The notes: generated from the sequence alone by a model not told the origin. A DNA stretch of 10,678 bases from Alphaproteobacteria bacterium (GCA_005882415.1 VBAE01000274.1:1-10678); one strand, 5' to 3'; positions 1-6,273 are shown, numbered from the stretch's first letter. Made by a program: numbers and translations.

Positions 1-250
1 GGTTGGACGAGTGCACCTGGACGTCGGCGATCTTGTCGTTGGCGACGAAGAGATCGCTCATCGTCCCGTCGAGCCTGACCATGCGGCCGGTCCCGACCGA
101 GAGGGTGACGTCGTTGGCCGGGCGGACGCCCTCGCCGCGGGTGGGCTGAGCGAATGCCGGTGCGGGGGCCGCAGCGGCGATGCTCGCCGCCACTACCGCC
201 GCGATGGCGGTGCCCAGTGCCGTACGGCTGGTGATGGTCTGCTTCGTCAT
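1..250 (-). CDS. cpaC: Flp/Tad pilus secretin CpaC (RcpA-type), N-terminal part only
   Basis: Only the first 83 codons are inside the window; the gene continues past the left edge. CpaC-type proteins form the outer-membrane secretin ring through which Flp (Tad) pili are extruded. The translation starts MTKQTITSRT and has an Ala-rich hydrophobic stretch ending in APAFA, a good signal peptidase I site after about residue 34. The mature protein then carries a run typical of the secretin/BON-like N-terminal domain: DVTLSVGTGRMVRLDG at about 47-62, then LFVANDKIADVQVHS at about 67-81. The start ATG (248-250) directly abuts the cpaB stop codon, so translation is probably coupled to cpaB in an operon read leftwards. 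The secretin core lies outside the window, so identification rests on the N-terminal signature plus the cpaA-cpaB context. Confidence 0.87.
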   Translation of the reverse strand, partial: MTKQTITSRTALGTAIAAVVAASIAAAAPAPAFAQPTRGEGVRPANDVTLSVGTGRMVRLDGTMSDLFVANDKIADVQVHSSN

Positions 251-1321
251 TTACTTGCCCCCGACCGGAACGATGGTGACGCTGTTGCCGCGGGCGACCC
301 GGACGACCGGTCCGGCCGGTGCGGCGCTGGAATTGGCTTCTCCCGATCCGCCGCCCCGGAGCGCGGCGCCGAGCGCCTTGCCGAAGGAAGCGGCCTCGTC
401 GCCCTTGTCGTCGCTGCCGGACGAGCCGGACTTCTTGCGGGGCGGCACGGTGGCGCGCTGGAAGCGGGAGACGTCCGCTCCGACGGTGACGGTGCCGCCG
501 CTGTCGATCGGGCTGTTGGAGATGGCGAGCAGCATCTGCCGCTCGGCATTAGGGTCGCCGTTCTCGGGCACCTTGACCTCGCCCGAGGCGATGGCGCGCT
601 CCAGCTCGGCATTGTTGTCGGCGATCGAACGCAGCGACAGCGAGAGCTGGCCGATGGTCTGGGCGACCGCGATCTTCTCGGCAATCTTGGGCGTCGCCTC
701 GAGAGTCACCGTGGAGATGCGCTCGACGATCATCTTGCCGTCTTCCCCGCGCGGGTTGGTGCGCTGGTCGGTGGCGAGGACCCGGATGTTGCGGATCACG
801 GTCTCGGAGGCCTTGAGGGACGTTTCGCCCTGGGCGCCGCTCACTTCCTGGGTCAGGACCAGGTCGACCCGGTCGCCCGGGAAGACGAAGCCGGCGACGC
901 CGCTGGTGGCGGAAACGGGGACGGTGACGGCGCGCATGCCGGGCCCGAGCGCCGCGGCGAGGAAGCCGCGCTCGCCCGGCTTGATCAAGGCGCCCTGGGT
1001 GAGCGGCTGGCCGGCGGTGATTTCGTTGCGGACCACGGTGCCGATCAGATCGGCCGGGTTCGTTCCGGGCTGGCCCTTGATATAGTAAGCCGGCTGGACG
1101 AGACCCTTCGGCCACACCTGGTAGCGAAGCGCCTCGGCATCGATGATGGTGCCGACGGGCAGCGGCCGCTTGGCGACGAGCACCTCGGGGCCTGCCGCGA
1201 CAACGGCGTTCGCCGATGCGGCGGGAGCGCCGGCGCCGGAGAACATATTCTTGGCCGTGATGGCGGTAACCGCCGCAACGACCAGCGCGCCGATCAGCAG
1301 CACGAGCTTTTTCACATCCAT
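251..1321 (-). CDS. cpaB: Flp pilus assembly protein CpaB (RcpC-like, SAF domain)
   Basis: This is a 356-residue periplasmic/inner-membrane protein needed for Flp/Tad pilus assembly, thought to work with the CpaC secretin. It opens with MDVKK and one hydrophobic segment at about 6-23, acting as a signal anchor. A SAF-type domain follows (about 44-115, with VLVAKRPLPVGTII and ITAGQPLTQGALI), then the family block GVAGFVFPGDRVDLVLT at 141-157. The C-terminal tail is a charged, Ser/Gly-rich linker (PPRKKSGSSGSDDKGDE) and a final VVRVARGNSVTIVPVGGK strand. The start is supported by AGGAGG 11 bases upstream. Length is normal for the family. It lies 46 bases after cpaA and directly before cpaC. A short AT-rich inverted repeat (CGCTTTT/AAAAGCG, about 1342-1356) sits in the cpaA-cpaB gap. 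Confidence 0.93.
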   Translation of the reverse strand: MDVKKLVLLIGALVVAAVTAITAKNMFSGAGAPAASANAVVAAGPEVLVAKRPLPVGTIIDAEALRYQVWPKGLVQPAYYIKGQPGTNPADLIGTVVRNEITAGQPLTQGALIKPGERGFLAAALGPGMRAVTVPVSATSGVAGFVFPGDRVDLVLTQEVSGAQGETSLKASETVIRNIRVLATDQRTNPRGEDGKMIVERISTVTLEATPKIAEKIAVAQTIGQLSLSLRSIADNNAELERAIASGEVKVPENGDPNAERQMLLAISNSPIDSGGTVTVGADVSRFQRATVPPRKKSGSSGSDDKGDEAASFGKALGAALRGGGSGEANSSAAPAGPVVRVARGNSVTIVPVGGK

Positions 1322-1367
1322 GACGCCAATTGCCTCCTGCCCGCTTTTAAAAAGCGAGGCCTACACT

Positions 1368-1838
1368 TCAGCCAAAATGGTTAAGGAACCGTTCGCTAAT
1401 CAGCCAGAAACCGCCGAAAGCGATTGCGACCCCGTACGGGATTTCGAGTTCTTCCTGCCGCTTGCTCATCCTGTGGCGGATCAGCATCGCAACCGTGAGC
1501 AGACCGCCCGCGATCGACATCAGCAGCAGCAGCTTCACCACCGCGAACGGGGGCAGCCACAAAGCCACCGCAGCGACCAGCTTGACGTCGCCGCCGCCCA
1601 TCGCCTTCGCCACGAAGGCGAGGGTGAAGATCGCGAAGACGGCGGCAGCAACCGCGACATGGAGGAGGATTCCGGGCGAGAGACTCACCCCGGTCGACCA
1701 CCAATAAGGGATTGCGAGCAATGCGATCGCGGCATTCAGGCGGTTGGGGATGATGCGCGTGCGCCAGTCCCCGAACGCCGCCACGGCAAGCGCCGCGGCG
1801 AGGATTGCGATCAATATCCAGGAAATGCCCCCGTCCAT
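1368..1838 (-). CDS. cpaA: Type IV prepilin (leader) peptidase CpaA/TadV, A24 family
   Basis: A 156-residue integral membrane aspartyl protease that removes the leader peptide from Flp prepilins and TadE/F-like pseudopilins. It is the short form lacking the N-terminal methylase domain, as usual for Tad loci. The two expected catalytic aspartates are visible: Asp24 in GDWRTRIIPNRLN, and Asp84 in the GGGDVKL (GxGD) motif. Several hydrophobic segments span the chain (about 6-22, 34-46, 57-78, 86-119), and the closing IPYGVAIAFGGF (about 133-144) is typical of the family. It is the first gene of the leftward operon visible here. No Flp pilin gene precedes it; the upstream gene is divergent, 49 bases away. 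No strong Shine-Dalgarno is seen before the ATG, so the start is less certain than the identity. Confidence 0.93.
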   Translation of the reverse strand: MDGGISWILIAILAAALAVAAFGDWRTRIIPNRLNAAIALLAIPYWWSTGVSLSPGILLHVAVAAAVFAIFTLAFVAKAMGGGDVKLVAAVALWLPPFAVVKLLLLMSIAGGLLTVAMLIRHRMSKRQEELEIPYGVAIAFGGFWLISERFLNHFG

Positions 1839-1887
1839 TGGTTAATCCACTAGACGGACTTGCTTTCCAAACCGTAACCAGCCGCCG

Positions 1888-2820
1888 ATGCAGCGAGAAA
1901 CATTCGATCGGCGGGCCTTTCCCACCGGAGCCGCCCTCTCCCGATGGGCCGCTCCGGACGGCTGGTCCTACCGCCGGATGGACTGGCCGAAGCGGGGGAA
2001 GGCACGCGGAAGCCTGCTTTTCGCCGGCGGCCGCGGCGACTTCATCGAGAAATATCTGGAAGCCTGTGCCTGGTGGCACGGCCGGGGCTGGAACGTCACC
2101 AGCTTCGACTGGCGCGGGCAGGGGGATTCGCGCGGGCCTTCCGGCACTGCGGGACCCGACGACCTCGACCTGATGGTGGACGATCTGGAGGCGCTGATCG
2201 CCGAATGGAAGGCGCGGACTCCCGGGCCGCACGTCGTCGTCGCCCATTCGATGGGAGGGCATCTGCTGCTGCGCACTTTGGCGGAGCGGAAGCCCGAAAT
2301 CGACGCCGCGGTGCTGATCGCGCCGATGCTGATGATCAACAGCGCGCCGCTGCCGTCCGTCGCCGCCTGGGGGGTGTCCTCCTTCCTGTCGATGGTCGGG
2401 TTGGGGAGCCAGCCGGTCTGGCAGCAGGGGCGGCGGCCGGCGCCGGTCGGGACCAGCCGCCAGACCATCCTCACCGCCTCGCCCGAGCGCTACGAGGACG
2501 AGCTCTGGTGGTGGAAGAAGCACCCCGGCTACAATCTCGGCGTCCCGAGCTGGGGTTGGCTCGACCGCGCCTACCGCTCCTGCGCCGCTTTGACCCCTGA
2601 GCGGCTGGCCACGGTCAAGCTCCCGATCCTGCTCATCGGCAGCGAGCGCGACCGGCTGGTCAGCGCGGCAGCCATCCGTCGCGCCGCAGCCCAGCTTCCC
2701 GATTCCGAGCTGCTGATGTTCGACGATTCCGGCCATGAGATATTGCGCGAGGCGGACGAGGTCCGGCTGGCGGCGCTGGAGCGGATCGACTCCTTCCTCG
2801 AGGAGCGCCTCGCCCGGTGA
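1888..2820 (+). CDS. Alpha/beta hydrolase, monoacylglycerol lipase/lysophospholipase (PldB-like)
   Basis: A 310-residue soluble serine hydrolase of the Hydrolase_4 / lysophospholipase L2 group, which cleaves acyl esters such as monoacylglycerols or lysophospholipids. The true substrate cannot be read from sequence. The catalytic triad is recognisable: Ser121 in the nucleophile elbow AHSMGGH, Asp255 in GSERDRLVS, and His283 in DDSGHEIL. The FDWRGQGDS block at 73-81 matches the usual [FY]DxRGxGxS motif, and the segment about 150-230 would be the lid/cap. No signal peptide is evident. There is no clear Shine-Dalgarno before the ATG, but the N-terminus FDRRAFP...W.APDGW fits the family. Its stop overlaps the GTG start of the next gene (GTGA, 2817-2820), so the two are probably translationally coupled. 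It is divergent from cpaA. Confidence 0.88.
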   Translation: MQRETFDRRAFPTGAALSRWAAPDGWSYRRMDWPKRGKARGSLLFAGGRGDFIEKYLEACAWWHGRGWNVTSFDWRGQGDSRGPSGTAGPDDLDLMVDDLEALIAEWKARTPGPHVVVAHSMGGHLLLRTLAERKPEIDAAVLIAPMLMINSAPLPSVAAWGVSSFLSMVGLGSQPVWQQGRRPAPVGTSRQTILTASPERYEDELWWWKKHPGYNLGVPSWGWLDRAYRSCAALTPERLATVKLPILLIGSERDRLVSAAAIRRAAAQLPDSELLMFDDSGHEILREADEVRLAALERIDSFLEERLAR

Positions 2821-3914
2821 CCCGCCGTGCCGACATCGTCATCGTCGGCGCCGGCATGGCCGGGGCGAGCCTCGCCGCGGAGATCGCCGGCCAGGCCTCG
2901 GTGCTCCTGCTCGAGGCCGAGGACCAGCCCGGCTATCACTCCACCGGGCGCTCGGCGGCCTTCTGGTCCGAGACCTATGGCGGCCCCTTCGTCCAGCCGC
3001 TGACCAGCGCCTCGGGCACGTTCCTGCTCGACCGCGGTTTCCTGAGCTCGCGAGGCGCCCTCCACATCGCCGACGGCGGCGGCCATTCGGTCCTCGCGGC
3101 GATGGAGGCGGAGTTCGGAGATCGGGTCGAGTTGAAGCGGGTCGGCGCCCGCACCCTCCAAAGGCTGATCCCGGGCCTGCTTCCCGAATGGGACGACGGC
3201 TTGCTGGAGCCGAGCTGCGCCGACATCGACGTCGCAGGCCTGCACGCATTCTACCTGAAGGCGGCGCGGAGCCATGGCGTCTCCCTCGTGACCCACGCCC
3301 GGCTGCTCGGCGCGGAGCGGGGGAGGGGCGGCTGGCGCCTCTCCACCGCCGCCGGCGATTTCGAAGCCGACGTGGTGGTGAACGCCGCCGGCGCCTGGGC
3401 CGACGAGGTTACCGCGCTCTGCGGGATCGCGCCCGCCGGGATCCAGCCCTACCGCCGGACCATCGCCCAGCTCCGAATCGACCCGCCCGCGCCGGACGAC
3501 CTGCCTTTGGTGATCGACGCCCTCGGCCGCTTCTACTTCAAACCCGAAGCAGGCGGCCGCCTCTGGCTCAGCCCGCACGACGAGACCCCCTCGGCCCCTG
3601 CCGACAGCGCCGCCGAGGAATATGACATCGCCCTCGCGATCCATCGGCTGGAGCAGGTGGTCGGCTGGCGGGTCCTGCGCGTCGAACATAGCTGGGCGGG
3701 CCTCCGCAGCTTCGCGCCCGACCGCCTCCCCGTCTTCGGCTTCCCGCCCGAGCGCCGCGACTTCTTCTGGTGCGCGGGGCAGGGCGGCTTCGGAATCCAG
3801 ACCGCCCCTGCAGCCGCCAAGCTCTGCGCCACCCTCCTCACCGGCCGCCCCCCCCAAGCGATGGTCGCCGGGATCGACCCTCAGCCTTACGACCCCGGCC
3901 GTTTCGCGAACTGA
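2817..3914 (+). CDS. FAD-dependent D-amino-acid dehydrogenase, DauA-like (DAO family)
   Basis: A 365-residue flavoprotein of the glycine/D-amino-acid oxidase (DAO) fold. The FAD-binding dinucleotide motif GAGMAG is at 11-16, with the acidic end of strand 2 at LLLEAED. By eye it follows Pseudomonas D-arginine dehydrogenase (DauA) along its length: QPGYHSTGRSAA (38-49), ADIDVAGLHAFYLKA (about 135-149), VVNAAGAW (about 187-194), FYFKPEAGG, VEHSWAGLRSF with the presumed carboxylate-binding Arg near 297, and FFWCAGQGGFGIQT near the FAD. The likely reaction is oxidative deamination of a D-amino acid to a 2-oxo acid, with electrons passed to a quinone rather than O2; substrate range is unknown. The start is GTG, overlapping the hydrolase stop. 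The 3' end overlaps rnhA by 28 bases on the opposite strand. A run of eight C (3848-3855) lies near the end without breaking the frame. Glycine oxidase and other DAO members are alternatives. Confidence 0.85.
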   Translation: MTRRADIVIVGAGMAGASLAAEIAGQASVLLLEAEDQPGYHSTGRSAAFWSETYGGPFVQPLTSASGTFLLDRGFLSSRGALHIADGGGHSVLAAMEAEFGDRVELKRVGARTLQRLIPGLLPEWDDGLLEPSCADIDVAGLHAFYLKAARSHGVSLVTHARLLGAERGRGGWRLSTAAGDFEADVVVNAAGAWADEVTALCGIAPAGIQPYRRTIAQLRIDPPAPDDLPLVIDALGRFYFKPEAGGRLWLSPHDETPSAPADSAAEEYDIALAIHRLEQVVGWRVLRVEHSWAGLRSFAPDRLPVFGFPPERRDFFWCAGQGGFGIQTAPAAAKLCATLLTGRPPQAMVAGIDPQPYDPGRFAN

Positions 3915-4336
3915 GCAGCGGCGTCGCAGGCGAGGCGGTCGGCGCGTTCGTTTTCCGGGTGGCCGGCATGGCCTTTTACCCAGCGCCACTCGACCTTGTG
4001 CCGGGCCTCGGCTTCGAGCAGCTCCTGCCAAAGCTCGGCATTCTTGACCGGCTTCCTGTCCGCCGTCTTCCAGCCGTTGCGGCGCCAGCCGTGGATCCAT
4101 TTGGTGATGCCGTCGCGGACATAGATGCTGTCGGTGTAGAGGGTGACGCTGCACGGGCGGGTCAGCGCCTCAAGCGCGCGGATCGCGGCCAGCATCTCCA
4201 TCCTATTGTTGGTGGTGAGCGGCTCGCCGCCCGAAATCTCCTTCTCGCGCGCGCCGGCGCGGATCACAGCGCCCCAGCCGCCCGGCCCGGGATTGCCCTT
4301 GCAGGCGCCGTCGGTGAAGATCTCGACATCGCTCAT
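3887..4336 (-). CDS. rnhA: Ribonuclease HI
   Basis: A 149-residue cytoplasmic endonuclease that cuts the RNA strand of RNA-DNA hybrids (R-loops, primer remnants) using two metal ions. All signature residues are present: Asp9 in EIFTDGACKGNPG, Glu47 in NNRMEM, Asp69 in YTDS, His123 in KGHAGHPENE and Asp133 in RADRLA. These correspond to E. coli Asp10, Glu48, Asp70, His124 and Asp134. The basic protrusion (HGWRRNGWKTADRKPVKN, about 82-99) marks the bacterial HI type. Length is normal. It starts 13 bases after the ispH stop and is almost certainly cotranscribed with it; no good Shine-Dalgarno is visible, which fits dependence on upstream translation. The last 28 bases overlap the convergent dehydrogenase gene. 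Confidence 0.97.
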   Translation of the reverse strand: MSDVEIFTDGACKGNPGPGGWGAVIRAGAREKEISGGEPLTTNNRMEMLAAIRALEALTRPCSVTLYTDSIYVRDGITKWIHGWRRNGWKTADRKPVKNAELWQELLEAEARHKVEWRWVKGHAGHPENERADRLACDAAAQFAKRPGS

Positions 4337-4349
4337 CGCTGGGGAAGGC

Positions 4350-5297
4350 TCAGGCGGCCAGCTCGCGCGGAAGCTTGAACGTCATCCGCTCCTCGACCCC
4401 GTCCGCTTCCACCTCGTAGATTTCGTAGGTGAGGGCGAGATGATCCACGACCTCGCGCACCAGCGTCTCCGGTGCCGACGCGCCCGCGGTGATCCCGAGG
4501 GTCGAGACACCCTCCAGCCAGGCCGGATCGATCTCCGCCGCCCGTCCGATCAGCCGCGCCCTGGTCCCCTCGCGCTCGGCCACTTCGACCAGGCGGAGCG
4601 AATTGGAGCTCTTCGGGCTCCCGATCACCAGCACCGCGTCGCAGCGCTTTGCGATGTCCTTGACCGCGGCCTGGCGGTTGGAGGTCGCGTAGCAGATGTC
4701 CTCGCCGCGCGGGCCCTTGATGCCGGGGAAACGCCGCTCGAGGATAGCGATGATCTCGCATGTATCGTCGACCGAGAGGGTAGTCTGGGTGAGGTAGGCG
4801 AGGTTGGCCGGGTCGGCGGGCTGGATCGCCTCGGCGTCGGCAGCGGTCTCGATCAGGGTCATCCGGCCCTCGTCGACCTGGCCGAAGGTGCCGATCACCT
4901 CGGGATGGCCGGCATGGCCGATGAAGAGGATGTGCCGCCCGTTCTCGACCAGCCGCTCGGCCTGACGGTGGACCTTGGAGACGAGCGGGCAGGTGGCGTC
5001 GAGGAAGTCGAGCCCGCGCTCCGTCGCTTTGGCTGGGATCGCCTTGGGGACGCCATGGGCGGAAAAGACCACCGGAACCCCGTCCGGCACCTGGTCGAGC
5101 TCCGGCACGAACACCGCGCCTTTCGCCTTCAGACTGTCGACGACGAACTTGTTGTGGACGATCTCGTGGCGGACATAGACCGGCGCGCCATAGCGCTCCA
5201 GCGCCAGCTCGACGATCCGGATCGCCCTATCGACGCCCGCGCAGAAACCGCGCGGCGCGGCGATGAGCAGTGTCAGCGGAGCCTTCGATGTCGCCAT
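4350..5297 (-). CDS. ispH: 4-hydroxy-3-methylbut-2-enyl diphosphate reductase (IspH/LytB)
   Basis: A 315-residue iron-sulfur enzyme performing the last step of the MEP pathway: reduction of HMBPP to isopentenyl and dimethylallyl diphosphate. The three cluster cysteines are seen at Cys19 (RGFCAGVDRA), Cys103 (ATCPLVSKVH) and Cys202 (ICYATSNRQ). Substrate-binding landmarks are also present: EIVHNKFVVD (His48), GHAGHPEV with His131 and the catalytic Glu133, TQTTLS (171-175 region), and SPKSSNS (about 228-233). The open frame continues upstream, but the ATG at 5297 is chosen because the protein there begins MATSKAPLTLLIAAPRGFCAG as in homologues and is preceded by GAGG with 7-base spacing. It is transcribed leftwards into rnhA. 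Many alphaproteobacteria, as I recall, carry thrB between these genes; here the gap is only 13 bases. Confidence 0.97.
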   Translation of the reverse strand: MATSKAPLTLLIAAPRGFCAGVDRAIRIVELALERYGAPVYVRHEIVHNKFVVDSLKAKGAVFVPELDQVPDGVPVVFSAHGVPKAIPAKATERGLDFLDATCPLVSKVHRQAERLVENGRHILFIGHAGHPEVIGTFGQVDEGRMTLIETAADAEAIQPADPANLAYLTQTTLSVDDTCEIIAILERRFPGIKGPRGEDICYATSNRQAAVKDIAKRCDAVLVIGSPKSSNSLRLVEVAEREGTRARLIGRAAEIDPAWLEGVSTLGITAGASAPETLVREVVDHLALTYEIYEVEADGVEERMTFKLPRELAA

Positions 5298-5319
5298 GGC
5301 CGAGCCTCTAACCGATTGC

Positions 5320-5348
5320 TTGCCTCCGCGTAACCCGGTTCCTATGAT
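5320..5348 (+). promoter_or_regulatory. Predicted sigma-70-type promoter of the lipoprotein gene
   Basis: In the 108-base gap between divergent ispH and the lipoprotein gene, TTGCCT (5320-5325) and TATGAT (5343-5348) are separated by exactly 17 bases. They match the -35 and -10 consensus at four and five of six positions. Transcription would start near 5355, giving a leader of about 50 bases that holds a perfect 6-bp hairpin (GGTGCC at 5365-5370 with GGCACC at 5374-5379, loop GGC) and then GAGG (5391-5394) ahead of the GTG start. No equally good promoter was found for ispH on the opposite strand. Confidence 0.55.
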
Positions 5349-5405
5349 CCGCGGCCTTGAAGGGGGTGCCGGCGGCACCGTTCGAAAAGTGAGGATCAAA
5401 GCACA

Positions 5406-5978
5406 GTGTTCAAGTCTCGCGCGGCCGTCGCCGTTATACTTCCTCTGATCCTCCTTGCCGGCTGCAGCAGCAATGGACAGATGACCGACACCGGCGTCAT
5501 CATCACCCGCAGCGCCTGCCCGGCGGTGGCGATCCCGGCGGCGACCGGGGACGTGACCCTGTTCGATCCGGAGACCAGCCGCGACGCGACGGCGATCGAT
5601 GTCGTCGCCAACATCACCAACGTCCGCTCCGCCTGCAACGAGGCGGGCGAGCAGATCGTCACCAGCGTGACCTTCGACGTCCAGGCCCGGCGCCGCGACG
5701 CCCGCGGCGTGCGCGACGTGACGCTGCCCTATTTCGTGGTGGCGGTTCAGGGCGGAACCAACGTCGTCTCGAAGAGCGTCAGCCGGGTCGGCCTCCACTT
5801 CGCCGACGGCGAGCTTCGCGCCACCACCCGCGGCACCGGCACCGGCCAGGTCTCGCGCGCCGCGGTGACGCTGCCCGAGGACATCCGCCAGCGTCCGCCG
5901 GGCCAGCTTCGAGATATTGGTCGGCTTCCAGCTCACCGAGGATCAGCTTCGCTACAACGCCACGCGATAGTGAATTGA
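5406..5978 (+). CDS. Small sphingomonad-type lipoprotein of unknown function, 3' end apparently frameshifted
   Basis: The open frame gives 190 residues. The N-terminus MFKSRAAVAVILPLILLAGCSS is a lipoprotein signal with lipobox LAGC and lipidated Cys20, so the product should be anchored in a membrane facing the periplasm. The body (about 37-150) is a predicted beta-rich domain with no catalytic motif that I recognise; two cysteines occur after the lipobox (in SACPAV and SACNEA). The start is GTG with GAGG 11 bases upstream. The last stretch looks wrong: after LPEDIRQR (ending about residue 163) the frame turns Arg/Pro/Gln-rich, while the +1 frame from about 5893 reads VRRASFEILVGFQLTEDQL then RYNATR and stops at 5968-5970. 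That reading resembles a natural C-terminus. A small indel or deletion near 5885-5893, or a sequencing error, would explain it. The function is unknown. Confidence 0.75.
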   Translation: MFKSRAAVAVILPLILLAGCSSNGQMTDTGVIITRSACPAVAIPAATGDVTLFDPETSRDATAIDVVANITNVRSACNEAGEQIVTSVTFDVQARRRDARGVRDVTLPYFVVAVQGGTNVVSKSVSRVGLHFADGELRATTRGTGTGQVSRAAVTLPEDIRQRPPGQLRDIGRLPAHRGSASLQRHAIVN

Positions 5979-5987
5979 CTTGACTGC

Positions 5988-6007
5988 CCCCGCTCGCCAG
6001 AGCGGGG
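5988..6007 (+). other. GC-rich hairpin between the lipoprotein gene and the riboswitch
   Basis: CCCCGCTC (5988-5995) and GAGCGGGG (6000-6007) form a perfect 8-bp stem with a GCCA loop, just after the stop codons of the lipoprotein gene. No run of T follows, so it is not a standard intrinsic terminator. It may protect the 3' end of the lipoprotein mRNA, weaken read-through into the gcv leader, or sit at the 5' end of the riboswitch transcript. A second, weaker inverted repeat (CCGGC 6013-6017 with GCCGG 6024-6028) follows and competes for base 6028 with the riboswitch stem. TTGACT occurs twice just upstream (5975-5985), but with no convincing -10 box at the right distance. Confidence 0.5.
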
Positions 6008-6027
6008 CGTCGCCGGCTCTCGGGCCG

Positions 6028-6230
6028 GTGCCAGTGCGGGAGAGTGCGGCGGGTGCCTTATCCGCCGCCGCCGAAGGAGCAACCGCCCCGGAATCTCTCA
6101 GGCATCAGGGACCGCACTGGCACAGACACTCTGGAAAGCGGCTTCCCCCAGTCGGGGAATCCCACCGAAGGGGTAACCTGCCGCCGCAAGGCACAAGCGG
6201 GGAAAGCTCTCAGGTCCCGTGACAGAGGGG
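6028..6230 (+). promoter_or_regulatory. Tandem glycine riboswitch (two gcvT-type aptamers)
   Basis: This is a leader RNA that binds glycine and controls the downstream glycine cleavage genes. Aptamer 1 spans about 6034-6117: P1 is GTGCGG/CCGCAC; GAGAG (6040-6044) pairs with CTCTC (6095-6099); a 7-bp stem GCGGCGG/CCGCCGC lies at 6046-6068; and the conserved GCCGAAGGAGCAA (6070-6082) and CTCTCAGG (6095-6102) are present. Aptamer 2 spans about 6129-6227: CTCTG (6129-6133) pairs with CAGAG (6223-6227), with ACCGAAGGGGTAA at 6164-6176 and CTCTCAGG at 6207-6214. Leader GTGCCA (6028-6033) pairs with linker TGGCAC (6118-6123), extending P1 into one unbroken 12-bp helix. The GAAAGC strand of aptamer 2 has one A-C mismatch against GCTCTC. 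Motif order and the gcvT gene directly downstream make this secure. Glycine-induced activation is the usual mode of the class, inferred here. Confidence 0.95.
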
Positions 6231-6246
6231 GAAAGTTCCGGCCGCC

Positions 6247-6273
6247 GGGCGTTCCGTCCGTCGCTGGACGCCC
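6247..6273 (+). promoter_or_regulatory. Hairpin between riboswitch and gcvT ribosome binding site, possible expression platform
   Basis: GGGCGTTCC (6247-6255) pairs with GGACGCCC (6266-6273) in an 8-bp stem with one bulged T and a 10-base loop. It ends three bases before the gcvT Shine-Dalgarno GGAG (6277-6280). No T-tract follows, so termination by the intrinsic route is unlikely. The placement suits control of ribosome access or of a Rho site, switched by aptamer 2. The structure is seen by eye only and its role is inferred. Confidence 0.45.

Noticed and set aside
1342..1356. AT-rich inverted repeat between cpaA and cpaB as a terminator
   Set aside because: The stem leaves almost no loop and is short, and the genes around it are evidently one operon.
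11..1384. A 457-codon plus-strand open frame opposite cpaC and cpaB
   Set aside because: It is the shadow of convincingly identified cpaB/cpaC; the translation is Gly/Asp/Arg-rich with no domain.
2571..4154. A 527-codon open frame on the minus strand
   Set aside because: It is antisense to the hydrolase, dehydrogenase and rnhA genes, shows low-complexity Arg/Ala/Gly-rich translation and no family motif. Long antisense frames are expected in GC-rich DNA.
5298..5936. N-terminal extension of ispH of about 213 residues
   Set aside because: It would run antisense through the lipoprotein gene, and the family N-terminus and a GAGG site fit the ATG at 5297.
5975..6006. Promoter for the gcv leader based on TTGACT (5975-5980 or 5980-5985)
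   Set aside because: No -10-like hexamer is found 16-18 bases downstream; that stretch is the GC-rich hairpin.
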